From Pseudalkalibacillus hwajinpoensis (GTDB lineage: Bacteria; Bacillota; Bacilli; Bacillales; Guptibacillaceae): a DNA stretch of 64,000 nt. A program made the position numbers and the translations under genes. Positions 57,718 through 64,000 of the stretch are shown one piece after another. Within the stretch, counting starts at the first letter, position 1; every line of letters starts with the position of its first letter. The notes beneath the pieces are model-generated. The model did not search any database and was not told the origin of the DNA. It worked only from the letters and a program-made list of their open reading frames with translations. The stretch lies in contig NZ_CP156674.1 in the NCBI RefSeq assembly GCF_039851965.1, forward strand, positions 186,001 through 250,000, read 5' to 3'.

Positions 57718-58623
57718 GTGGAACTCAGACAGCTATATTACTTTATGGAAGTCGCTAAACGAGAGCATGTGACAGAAGCCGCAACATCCTTACACGTTGC
57801 ACAGTCAGCCGTTAGTAGACAAATAGCAAATCTGGAATCGGAACTTGGGGTTCAGTTATTCATTCGAGAAGGACGCAATGTTAAGCTGACACAAGTTGGA
57901 CACATCTTTATGGATCATGCCGAAACAGCGATCACAGAAATTGAACGGGCAAGACAGGCCGTATACGAATTTCTTAATCCAGATACAGGAACAATTCGAA
58001 TCGGCTTTCCTAACAGCCTTGCAGCGAAAACATTACCGACTGTGATCTCAGCTTTTCGGAAGGAACACCCGAGTGTTGGGTTCCAACTGCGTCAGGGGTC
58101 AGTTCAGGATCTGACAGATGCTGTGAGTAAGGGGGAAATTGATATCGCATTCGTATCCCCGGTACCAAAGGATCGAAACGATGTGGATGGCCATATTTTC
58201 TTTACGGAGAAGCTCCTCGCACTTCTTCCGATCTCACATCCACTTGCCGACTACCCGATGTTGCGACTTGGTCAATTGAAAAATGAGCCTTTTGTTCTTT
58301 TCCGTTCAGGATACGCTCTTCATCACCTTGTGACATCAGCCTGTCAGCAGGTTGGCTTTAAAACTCGAATCGCCTTTGAAGGGGAAGATATTGATACGAT
58401 TAAAGGCCTGGTAGCAGCGGGCCTGGGTGTAAGTCTCCTCCCGGAAGTTACGCTTTCTGAACAGCTACCCGGTGAAACAGTGAAAATCGAATTATCCGAG
58501 CCTAACGTAACGAGAACGGTTGGCGTCATTATACCTAAAGGTAGAGAGCTTGCACCGTCTGAAAAGAAGTTTTTTGAATTCCTTACCCATTTTTATGAAG
58601 TTCTTAACCGTTTTGGTCAATAA
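57718..58623 (+). CDS. gltC: LysR-family regulator GltC
   Basis: A 301-aa LysR-type activator of glutamate synthase. N-terminal winged helix LHVAQSAVSRQIANLESELG near residues 26-45 and effector-binding domain (GLVAAGLGVSLLPEVTLSEQ). In B. subtilis GltC activates gltAB in the presence of 2-oxoglutarate and inhibits with glutamate dehydrogenase RocG. Identity rests on sequence type and on divergence from gltA. The start is GTG 57718 with GATAGGGG upstream. Terminator at 58629. Confidence 0.92.
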   Translation: MELRQLYYFMEVAKREHVTEAATSLHVAQSAVSRQIANLESELGVQLFIREGRNVKLTQVGHIFMDHAETAITEIERARQAVYEFLNPDTGTIRIGFPNSLAAKTLPTVISAFRKEHPSVGFQLRQGSVQDLTDAVSKGEIDIAFVSPVPKDRNDVDGHIFFTEKLLALLPISHPLADYPMLRLGQLKNEPFVLFRSGYALHHLVTSACQQVGFKTRIAFEGEDIDTIKGLVAAGLGVSLLPEVTLSEQLPGETVKIELSEPNVTRTVGVIIPKGRELAPSEKKFFEFLTHFYEVLNRFGQ

Positions 58624-58628
58624 TGCGA

Positions 58629-58656
58629 AAAAGCCATTGGGAAGACCCATGGCTTT
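58629..58656. terminator. Bidirectional terminator between gltC and the MFS gene
   Basis: AAAGCCAT / ATGGCTTT stem extended by GGG/CCC past a one-base bulge, with A and T flanks. Confidence 0.8.
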
Positions 58657-58665
58657 ACTGATGTA

Positions 58666-60072
58666 TTAATTCTCGAAATCCCGTTCGGGCATTTTTAAAA
58701 AGATGCCGAGCACAAGTCCGATCAAAAAGATAACCGAACTTGCAAGATACATATGTTCATATCCCGTTAAAATCGTATGTCGAAGCGTCTCTGAAATGCC
58801 GCTGCCACTGAATGTCGCTGCACCTGAAGCAGCGATAAATCCTGCAAGTACGACCGGGCCAAGTGACGTTCCAATTGAACGGAACAAACTGACAAGTGAC
58901 AGTGCAGCACCTGCTTCTTGATCTGGGGTAAGTTCCAAAATAATATAATTAAGCGGTGTGCCCATCGTAAACCCAATTCCAACTCCTGCAAAGATCATAC
59001 CAATAGAGAGCATGATCCATCCGTCAGCGGCAAAAACGAACACGAGCGAACCGAGCAAGCTTAGCGAGAATCCAAGCAGCACGACCTGTTTCGCTCCCCA
59101 CTTATCAAGAAGGATCCCTCCGATCGGTGCTGCAAATCCTGAAGCTACGGCTAGAATAGTCATGACATACCCACCCTGTCCTCTTGATAAAGAAAGGAGG
59201 ATTTCTGAAAAAGAAGGGACGAAAATCATACTTATGATACCAATTCCTGTTATGGTAGAAATAAGTAATGCAAGCACAATGTTTCTATCAGTGAAATAAG
59301 TAAGTTTAATAATCGGATCTTTTGCTACTTTTTCAAATTTAATTAGCGGGTAGATCAATACAATACTGAGAAGCAACAATGGCCAAACAAAGTCCGATTT
59401 AATTGATGTTAGCCAATCATTTGTGTCGAGGTTCGTTAAACCAAGGAGAAGCGATATAATAACGAACGAAAGTACGGCAGCACCTCCCCAGTCAAGGGAA
59501 GGCTTTTTGACTTTTGCCTGATCTTCAGGAAGTTTTAGTCCCATCATTAAAATAATGAAAGCAATCGGTAGGTTAATTAAGAAAATCCATCTCCAGCTTA
59601 ACTGGGCAACGAAGAATCCTCCGATGTTCGGCCCGAGTATTGTAGCGATCCCAAACATGGCACCTACAAGGCCGAGGGCCATTCCACGCTTTTCTTTCGG
59701 GAAACTACTTCCAATTACTGCATTCGCAATCGGAATGATACCTCCCCCACCTAACGCCTGAACCGCTCTTCCGGCAAGAAGGAAAGGGAGCGACTGGCTA
59801 AGACCGGCAAGCAACGATCCAACTGCAAATAAAACTATACCCGTTAGGAAAACACGTTTTCTACCAAATAAGTCTGCAAGTTTCCCTACAATTGGCATGC
59901 TTACGGCATATACAAGTGTATAAATTGTCACAACCCAGACCGTCCATTTCAGATCGATACCAAGCTCTTCAATTAAAGTGGTTAGAGCTGGTGATACGAT
60001 TCCTGAATCGAGCGCACCAAGGAACACACCTAATAGAAACGTTATCAGTACAAAACGGAGCTCCTTATTCAT
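58666..60072 (-). CDS. MFS drug:H+ antiporter-2 family efflux transporter
   Basis: A 468-aa multidrug transporter of the DHA2 family with about 14 membrane helices. Motif A GKLADLFGRKRVF near residue 63, motif C-like GPNIGGFFVAQLSWRWIFLIN near 148 (typical of drug/H+ antiporters) and the motif-D1 LDSGIVSPALTTL near 21. Substrate unknown. No adjacent regulator is seen, as the flanking gltC belongs to glt. AAAGGAG ribosome site. Confidence 0.9.
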   Translation of the reverse strand: MNKELRFVLITFLLGVFLGALDSGIVSPALTTLIEELGIDLKWTVWVVTIYTLVYAVSMPIVGKLADLFGRKRVFLTGIVLFAVGSLLAGLSQSLPFLLAGRAVQALGGGGIIPIANAVIGSSFPKEKRGMALGLVGAMFGIATILGPNIGGFFVAQLSWRWIFLINLPIAFIILMMGLKLPEDQAKVKKPSLDWGGAAVLSFVIISLLLGLTNLDTNDWLTSIKSDFVWPLLLLSIVLIYPLIKFEKVAKDPIIKLTYFTDRNIVLALLISTITGIGIISMIFVPSFSEILLSLSRGQGGYVMTILAVASGFAAPIGGILLDKWGAKQVVLLGFSLSLLGSLVFVFAADGWIMLSIGMIFAGVGIGFTMGTPLNYIILELTPDQEAGAALSLVSLFRSIGTSLGPVVLAGFIAASGAATFSGSGISETLRHTILTGYEHMYLASSVIFLIGLVLGIFLKMPERDFEN

Positions 60073-60148
60073 TGCTCTCCATCTCCTTTAGATTCCACTC
60101 ATATGTAAGATAGCAAAGACCTTCACATTGAATTTCAAATCACCTTAT

Positions 60149-60715
60149 TCAAATATCATGCCATAACAGCTTTTTCAATGCATGGTAATTGGTTACATAG
60201 AAATCTGCACCGGGTGCATCATTCTGAAATAAACATGTTTTCAGACCAAGTTCTTTAGCAGGAAGAATATCAAGTACCCTATCCCCTATTGCTAAATCTA
60301 GCTCATGCTTGTTATGTAAGTAACGATAAGAACTCGCATCTGGCTTACGTGGATACCCATCGTCTCCCGCAACTAAATCTGCAAAATGATGTTCCATCTG
60401 AAAATGTTTTAAAATAGCATTTACCTCAGCACGAGGTTTATGTGTCATTATCACGTTTATATCTGCTTTTAGAAGAATATCCTCAAGGCCTTGAAACGGC
60501 GGTTTATCATCAGGCGATAGTGCACTGTCCATCTCACGGAATTGATTCACCTGTCCATCTGTTAACTGAAAAACTTGCTTTGCATGATGAAAGGACACTT
60601 TCAACTCTTTTAAGATGTCCTCCTCTTTTACTTCCGGAAGCAATTTCTTCATTACTTTCGTAAAGGCTGGATATGTATTAAAAAGTGTGCCATCAAAATC
60701 CCAAAGTATTCTCAT
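60149..60715 (-). CDS. HAD-superfamily (subfamily IA) phosphatase
   Basis: A 188-aa phosphoglycolate-phosphatase-like enzyme. Motif I WDFDGTLFNT (residues 5-14, nucleophile Asp), motif II VIMTHKPR near 89, motif III Lys RKPDASSYRY near 123 and motif IV AIGDRVLDILPA near 141. A short helical cap lies between motifs I and II. Substrate unknown; it is separated by 77 bp from the MFS gene. Confidence 0.88.
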   Translation of the reverse strand: MRILWDFDGTLFNTYPAFTKVMKKLLPEVKEEDILKELKVSFHHAKQVFQLTDGQVNQFREMDSALSPDDKPPFQGLEDILLKADINVIMTHKPRAEVNAILKHFQMEHHFADLVAGDDGYPRKPDASSYRYLHNKHELDLAIGDRVLDILPAKELGLKTCLFQNDAPGADFYVTNYHALKKLLWHDI

Positions 60716-60748
60716 TCATGTAACCCCTTTCTTTTAAATCCTAAAGAA

Positions 60749-60771
60749 AAGCCGCTCAGGTCGAGCGGCTT
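60749..60771 (-). terminator. Terminator of glyQS
   Basis: AAGCCGCTC / GAGCGGCTT, 9 bp with a 5-nt loop and T-rich tail on the minus strand, seven bases after the stop. Confidence 0.85.
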
Positions 60772-60778
60772 AAATGAA

Positions 60779-62161
60779 TTAAAACTGAGTTTTTTCTTCC
60801 AAAAAGCTTTTCAGTTCAGAAATCGGCATTCTTTTTTGTTCCATAGTGTCGCGGTCACGAATTGTCACCTGCTGATCTTCAACAGAATCAAAGTCAAACG
60901 TAATCGCATACGGCGTACCGATTTCATCATGACGACGATATCGTTTTCCGATTGATCCAGCTTCATCGTAATCTACCATGAAGTACTTGGATAGCTCAGC
61001 ATGAACAGCTCTTGCTTCTTCTGATAGCTTCTTAGAAAGCGGGAAAACGGCTGCTTTAAATGGTGCAATGGCAGGATGGAAGTGCATCACGCTTCGTGAA
61101 GATCCATCTTCAAGCTCCTGCTCTTCATAAGCTTCAATTAGGAATGCCAATGTTACCCGGTCAGCACCAAGGGATGGTTCGATACAAAACGGTACATACT
61201 TCTCACCCGTTTGCTGATCGTGGTAAGTAAAATCTTCATTCGAATGCTCCATGTGCTGCTTCAGATCATAATCTGTTCTTGAAGCGACACCCCATAGTTC
61301 TCCCCAACCAAACGGGAATTTGTATTCAATATCTGTGGTTGCATTACTGTAATGAGAAAGCTCATCCTCTGCATGTTCACGAAGACGAATGCTTTCTTCA
61401 CTTACACCAAGATTCAAAAGCCAGTTCTTACAGTATTCTTTCCAATACTCATGCCATTCAAGCTCATCACCCGGTTTGCAGAAGAATTCAAGTTCCATTT
61501 GTTCAAACTCTCGTGTACGGAACGTAAAGTTACCTGGTGTAATTTCATTTCGGAAGCTTTTCCCAATTTGAGCAATGCCAAAAGGAACTTTTTTACGCAT
61601 TGAACGCTGAACGTTCTTGAAGTTTACGAAAATGCCCTGGGCTGTTTCTGGACGAAGGTAAATTTCACTTGTGCTTGACTTGGTTACTCCCTGGTGAGTT
61701 TTGAACATTAGATCAAACTGGCGAATTTCAGTAAAGTCCTGGCTTCCGCACTCCGGACATGTAATGTTATTGTTCTTAATTAGTCGTTCCATCTCTTCAA
61801 AAGATAGCCCGTCAGCAATCATTTCATTTCCATCTAGTGAAAGAGCGTCTTCAATCAATTTATCTGCACGATGACGAGTTTTACAGCTTTTGCAATCGAT
61901 TAGTGGATCATTAAAGTTCCCAAGATGGCCCGAAGCTTCCCAGGTTTTTGGATTCATTAAAATCGCTGCATCGAGTCCACTGTTATATGGAGACTCCTGT
62001 ACAAACTTTTTCCACCATGCATCCTTAATGTTGTTTTTAAGTTCTACACCAAGAGGACCATAATCCCATGTGTTAGCAAGACCTCCGTAAATATCAGATC
62101 CCGGGAAAATAAACCCTCTGTGTTTTGATACAGAAACTATTTGTTCCATTGAAATACTCAT
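60779..62161 (-). CDS. glyQS: Glycyl-tRNA synthetase, dimeric class II type
   Basis: A 460-aa alpha2-type GlyRS charging tRNA-Gly. It has a zinc-finger-like Cys set (CKSCKTRH near residue 79, CPECGSQDF near 123), class II motif 2 ([20 protein letters not shown] near 204) and motif 3 ([16 protein letters not shown] near 338). The C-terminal anticodon-binding domain begins [15 protein letters not shown]. Start ATG 62161 has AAGGAG upstream; in-frame earlier codons belong to the T-box leader. Transcription is controlled by a glycine T-box. Confidence 0.95.
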   Translation of the reverse strand: MSISMEQIVSVSKHRGFIFPGSDIYGGLANTWDYGPLGVELKNNIKDAWWKKFVQESPYNSGLDAAILMNPKTWEASGHLGNFNDPLIDCKSCKTRHRADKLIEDALSLDGNEMIADGLSFEEMERLIKNNNITCPECGSQDFTEIRQFDLMFKTHQGVTKSSTSEIYLRPETAQGIFVNFKNVQRSMRKKVPFGIAQIGKSFRNEITPGNFTFRTREFEQMELEFFCKPGDELEWHEYWKEYCKNWLLNLGVSEESIRLREHAEDELSHYSNATTDIEYKFPFGWGELWGVASRTDYDLKQHMEHSNEDFTYHDQQTGEKYVPFCIEPSLGADRVTLAFLIEAYEEQELEDGSSRSVMHFHPAIAPFKAAVFPLSKKLSEEARAVHAELSKYFMVDYDEAGSIGKRYRRHDEIGTPYAITFDFDSVEDQQVTIRDRDTMEQKRMPISELKSFLEEKTQF

Positions 62162-62194
62162 GTCAATCTCTCCTTTTTCATCAATCTCTATCAA

Positions 62195-62424
62195 CATAAA
62201 AAGCCCTCGATCCCTGGACAAAAATTATCCAGGGACGAGAGCTTCTGCACCCGCGGTTCCACCCTAGTTGATACGCACTGCGCACCCACTTATAGAAATC
62301 AACTCCAGACTGCCGTTTCACCAGACCAATTTCGGGCTTCCACCGCCCCCGAATCGCTATTCAATCGGATTCTCTGGTTACTATCTGTCCTTCACTGTTG
62401 TAACATTTATGTATGCAATTGATA
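62195..62424 (-). promoter_or_regulatory. Glycine T-box riboswitch of glyQS
   Basis: The minus strand carries the T-box consensus AGGGTGGAACCGCG (62265-62252) and a terminator stem with TCCCTGG / CCAGGGA arms plus extension (about 62244-62201) before a T-run. In Stem I the sequence GAAACGGCAGTC places a GGC (glycine) specifier at 62314-62312, in the same context as in the B. subtilis glyQS leader. The apical GGGGGCGGTG region is also glyQS-like. Confidence 0.93.
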
Positions 62425-62430
62425 TGACAT

Positions 62431-62460
62431 ATGATACAAAATATCACTATATAAAGTCAA
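62431..62460 (-). promoter_or_regulatory. Sigma-A promoter of the T-box/glyQS transcript
   Basis: TTGACT (62460-62455), an 18-nt spacer and TATCAT (62436-62431) on the minus strand, with the T-box leader starting a few bases downstream. It is in the 210-bp gap between the T-box and the SinI-like gene, where no gene is seen. Confidence 0.65.
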
Positions 62461-62597
62461 GGGTTCACATTAGAAGGAGACCATCTTTATACGACTTCAT
62501 AAGAATGATAAAAATGGCCTTAATGCAGTTTAATAGTTCCGCATCATATTTCTAGCTTCGTTATGGATCAGATGAATGTTATTTATCAATAGAAAAA

Positions 62598-62616
62598 AGC
62601 GATCATATAGACCGCT
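62598..62616 (-). terminator. Terminator of the SinI-like gene
   Basis: On the minus strand AGCGGTC / GATCGCT with loop TATAT (one G-U pair), then TTTTTTC, seven bases past the stop. Confidence 0.75.
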
Positions 62617-62622
62617 CATCAT

Positions 62623-62772
62623 TTATGTAATATCGTGGTTGTTTTGTGTTTTGTATTTTCTCAAGAAGTCTTTTACCTCATCTTTTTGAAGACCTAATTC
62701 TCTGGCAACCATCATTAATATTATCCATTCTTGATCAAGTTCTAAGTTAGGTTTTACGTTCGTTATAGCCAT
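62623..62772 (-). CDS. SinI-like anti-repressor family protein (49 aa)
   Basis: A 49-aa protein with a SinI-type domain: NLELDQEWIILMMVARELGL at residues 9-28, then DEVKDFLRKY. B. subtilis SinI binds the master repressor of biofilm genes SinR through a similar helix pair (LDQEWxxLM). ATG 62772 has AGGAGG six bases upstream. A terminator follows, so the gene is monocistronic. It is preceded by a c-di-GMP-I riboswitch, and its ribosome site is part of a 7-bp hairpin with the aptamer's 3' end. The partner, presumably a SinR or SlrR homolog, is not in this window. Confidence 0.75.
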   Translation of the reverse strand: MAITNVKPNLELDQEWIILMMVARELGLQKDEVKDFLRKYKTQNNHDIT

Positions 62773-62777
62773 TCTCT

Positions 62778-62805
62778 TCCTCCTCAAATAGGGTTTCTAG
62801 GAGGA
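62778..62805 (-). promoter_or_regulatory. Hairpin masking the ribosome site of the SinI-like gene
   Basis: TCCTCCT (62805-62799) pairs perfectly with AGGAGGA (62784-62778), 14-nt loop. The latter is the ribosome site. It can form only if the 3' end of the aptamer is free, so it is the likely expression platform (translation control). Confidence 0.6.
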
Positions 62806-62890
62806 CCAGCCGTCATCGTTGGGCATCCCAACATTAGACCTGTGTCTTTGCGTCCCATCCTTTAAGATGGTTTGCCTTTTACAGGAGAGT
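62800..62890 (-). ncRNA. c-di-GMP-I (GEMM) riboswitch
   Basis: The minus strand contains the GEMM-I core: GGCAAACC (62876-62869), a CCATC/GATGG hairpin, GGGACGCAAAG (62856-62846), ACAGGTCTAAT, a GTTGGG/CCCAAC hairpin and GATGACGGCTGG. These are the order and sequences of c-di-GMP-I aptamers, including the paired GUC/GAC and CAG/CUG receptor helix. It lies directly upstream of the SinI-like gene on the same strand. Confidence 0.9.
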
Positions 62891-63109
62891 TCAGAAATGA
62901 CACACTCCGACAACTATTAACACAAACACCAACAAGACGTAAAAGTTCACTTATTTAAATACCTTACTTTGTTACTAATATACCAGTAATCGTTAAAAAA
63001 TTCAAAATGTTTTAATAATTTGTAGGGAAAAAGTTCTTTTTAACATCATAGTGAGGCTCACATACTCTGTGAATATAGTTTACATTATCCTAAAGAAGGA
63101 AGGATCTGC

Positions 63110-63340
63110 ATGAGAACCAATCTAATCGGCACAGCATGGTCCGGAACTCACGTTATTCTACTCAGATGTTCTCAATATACCAATAAAGTAATAGGCTTTC
63201 ACAAAAGCTTACATGCACCGACAGAGCCCATCCATCCTTTTTGCAGCGAAACCCTATCGATCTACTTAAGCATAGGATATTCATTGCAATATGCTCATTC
63301 TCTATCTGATGGCACCATCGAATACGTGCTAACTAAATAA
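63110..63340 (+). CDS. Hypothetical 76-aa protein
   Basis: A plus-strand frame starting ATG 63110 after AAGGAAGG (six-base spacing), 76 codons, ending inside the left arm of a strong terminator. The product (MRTNLIGTAWSGTHVILLRC ... GTIEYVLTK) has two cysteines, several aromatic residues and no clear membrane helix; no family recognised. It is divergent from the riboswitch. The gap 62891-63109 between them holds only A-T-rich promoter-like sequence. Real status uncertain. Confidence 0.45.
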   Translation: MRTNLIGTAWSGTHVILLRCSQYTNKVIGFHKSLHAPTEPIHPFCSETLSIYLSIGYSLQYAHSLSDGTIEYVLTK

Positions 63341-63369
63341 TGGGGGAGGCAGGTGCCTCCTCCATTATT
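63336..63369. terminator. Strong bidirectional terminator
   Basis: A long stem, AAATAATGG(G)GGAGGCA / TGCCTCCTCCATTATT (one wobble), serving the 76-aa gene on the plus strand and the thioredoxin-like gene on the minus strand. Confidence 0.85.
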
Positions 63370-63682
63370 AAAACTGACTTAAATACTCCTTAACTTGCTC
63401 TGGATTTTTTGTATTCGCACTATGAAGATGACCAATTTTTTTCCCATCCTTGTAAACTAGAAGGCTTGGAATGCCCATTACATCATTTTCTTCAGTCACT
63501 TCCGGCAACTGCTCTATATCAATTTGAGCCCATTTTTTATCCTGGTGATCATTCATGATATCTCCGATAAAAAAATCAAGTCGTTTCCAGTCCGGACACC
63601 AGTTTGCTTCATATTTTAGTATTGCTACTTTCGGATCATTGATAAATGATTTGTAGGATTCGTTTGTCTCAATTTTGTTCAC
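63368..63682 (-). CDS. Thioredoxin-fold protein lacking the second active-site cysteine
   Basis: A 104-aa thioredoxin-family protein: ILKYEANWCPDWKRLDFFIG near residues 21-40, cis-Pro loop GIPSLLVYKDGKKIG near 70. The active site reads CPDW where relatives have CPDC or CGPC, so only one cysteine is left and disulfide reduction by the normal mechanism is unlikely. The start is GTG 63682, eight bases after AAAGGAG. Monocistronic, ends at a strong terminator. Could be a redox-inactive or monothiol homolog. Confidence 0.82.
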   Translation of the reverse strand: MNKIETNESYKSFINDPKVAILKYEANWCPDWKRLDFFIGDIMNDHQDKKWAQIDIEQLPEVTEENDVMGIPSLLVYKDGKKIGHLHSANTKNPEQVKEYLSQF

Positions 63683-63751
63683 GTTACTCTCTCCTTTAAT
63701 AATCGTAAATTATAGTAAAATACTCATTTGATGTCTGTTAGGAGGCATACA

Positions 63752-63985
63752 TTACTTAAGTGTAAGGTAGTGAAGACTAAACAAGTCATTGGAAACAACC
63801 CACGTATACTCATGCGTAAATTGTGAGAGGTTTGCAAGCGACTGAAATTCTTCTAAATCCCGATTAAAGCATTAGTCTGATCTTCCTATTTGCCGCACTT
63901 TCATACTCAATTTTAAGTAGTCCTCAAGCTTCAAATCGTTCAGAACCATACTGATCATAGAAAAATTTAGGTTGAACGTTTTGAA
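63752..63985 (-). pseudogene. Degraded coding remnant at the window end
   Basis: The minus strand keeps open coding-like segments in two frames: KFFYDQYGSERFEA, a TGA, GLLKIEYESAANRKIRLML, then after a frameshift NRDLEEFQSLANLSQFTHEY and TWVVSNDLFSLHYLTLK with a stop at 63754-63752. Composition looks coding. No family recognised. It may extend beyond 64000. Confidence 0.4.
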
Positions 63986-64000
63986 AGGGGCCGTTAGCCC

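Noticed and set aside
62268..62555. Plus frame across the T-box
   Set aside because: It is antisense to a clear glycine T-box leader and its promoter.

Overview
The window is chromosomal DNA of a low-G+C, endospore-forming Bacillaceae (Firmicutes). The species cannot be named from sequence alone. The assignment rests on Bacillus-type genes and control elements: odhA/odhB, yojF-bshB2, yojN-yojO, a glt operon with divergent gltC, bacterial nitric oxide synthase, a SleB-type hydrolase, a SinI-like anti-repressor, dimeric GlyRS behind a glycine T-box, cre sites, AGGAGG ribosome sites with frequent TTG/GTG starts, and many intrinsic terminators. No rRNA, tRNA, CRISPR array, IS element, prophage or plasmid function was seen.

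Layout. 1-15.5 kb is housekeeping and accessory metabolism: YunD-like nucleotidase, FMN hydroxy-acid oxidase, VOC protein, frameshifted SF1 helicase, LysR/YeiH pair, degenerate-filter channel, PBP4-type carboxypeptidase, acyl-CoA dehydrogenase, pirin behind an MhqR-like operator, and aldo-keto reductase. 15.5-21 kb holds a methanogen_OD1 protein, an orphan amino-acid N-hydroxylase, a DUF4395 protein, NOS plus an ABM protein, DUF6501 and a frameshifted GNAT. 21-25.3 kb is odhAB. 26.7-38.7 kb is a complete reductive pyrimidine-degradation locus. 38.8-51.1 kb has a LysM/SleB hydrolase, a dead alanine symporter, DCC thiol protein, MATE pump, YkpA ABC-F, YojF-BshB2, YojN-YojO, DNA glycosylase, methyltransferase and mhqO-mhqD. 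51.3-58.6 kb has a 29-aa holin-like peptide and glutamate synthase with gltC. 58.7-64 kb has an MFS pump, HAD phosphatase, T-box/glyQS, a SinI-like gene behind a c-di-GMP-I riboswitch, and a thioredoxin-like protein lacking its second cysteine.

How the genes work together. The pyd locus encodes uptake (NCS1 permease), reduction (PreT/PreA), ring opening (dihydropyrimidinase), decarbamoylation (beta-ureidopropionase), transamination of beta-alanine, and CoA-dependent oxidation of the semialdehyde. A PucR-type regulator sits between its two transcription units. Both units share a 19-nt promoter motif at matching distance from the -10 box, and the regulator has a perfect cre upstream. A second set of genes (pirin, mhqO-mhqD) carries MhqR-like quinone-stress promoter elements.

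The strongest candidates for new biology are the c-di-GMP riboswitch placed to mask the ribosome site of a sinI-like gene, the shared pyd promoter motif with two uncharacterised small proteins in the operon, and several small genes with ribosome sites. Four genes have frameshift lesions. Two of them (helicase, GNAT) have a single one-base lesion, so a sequencing error must be excluded.
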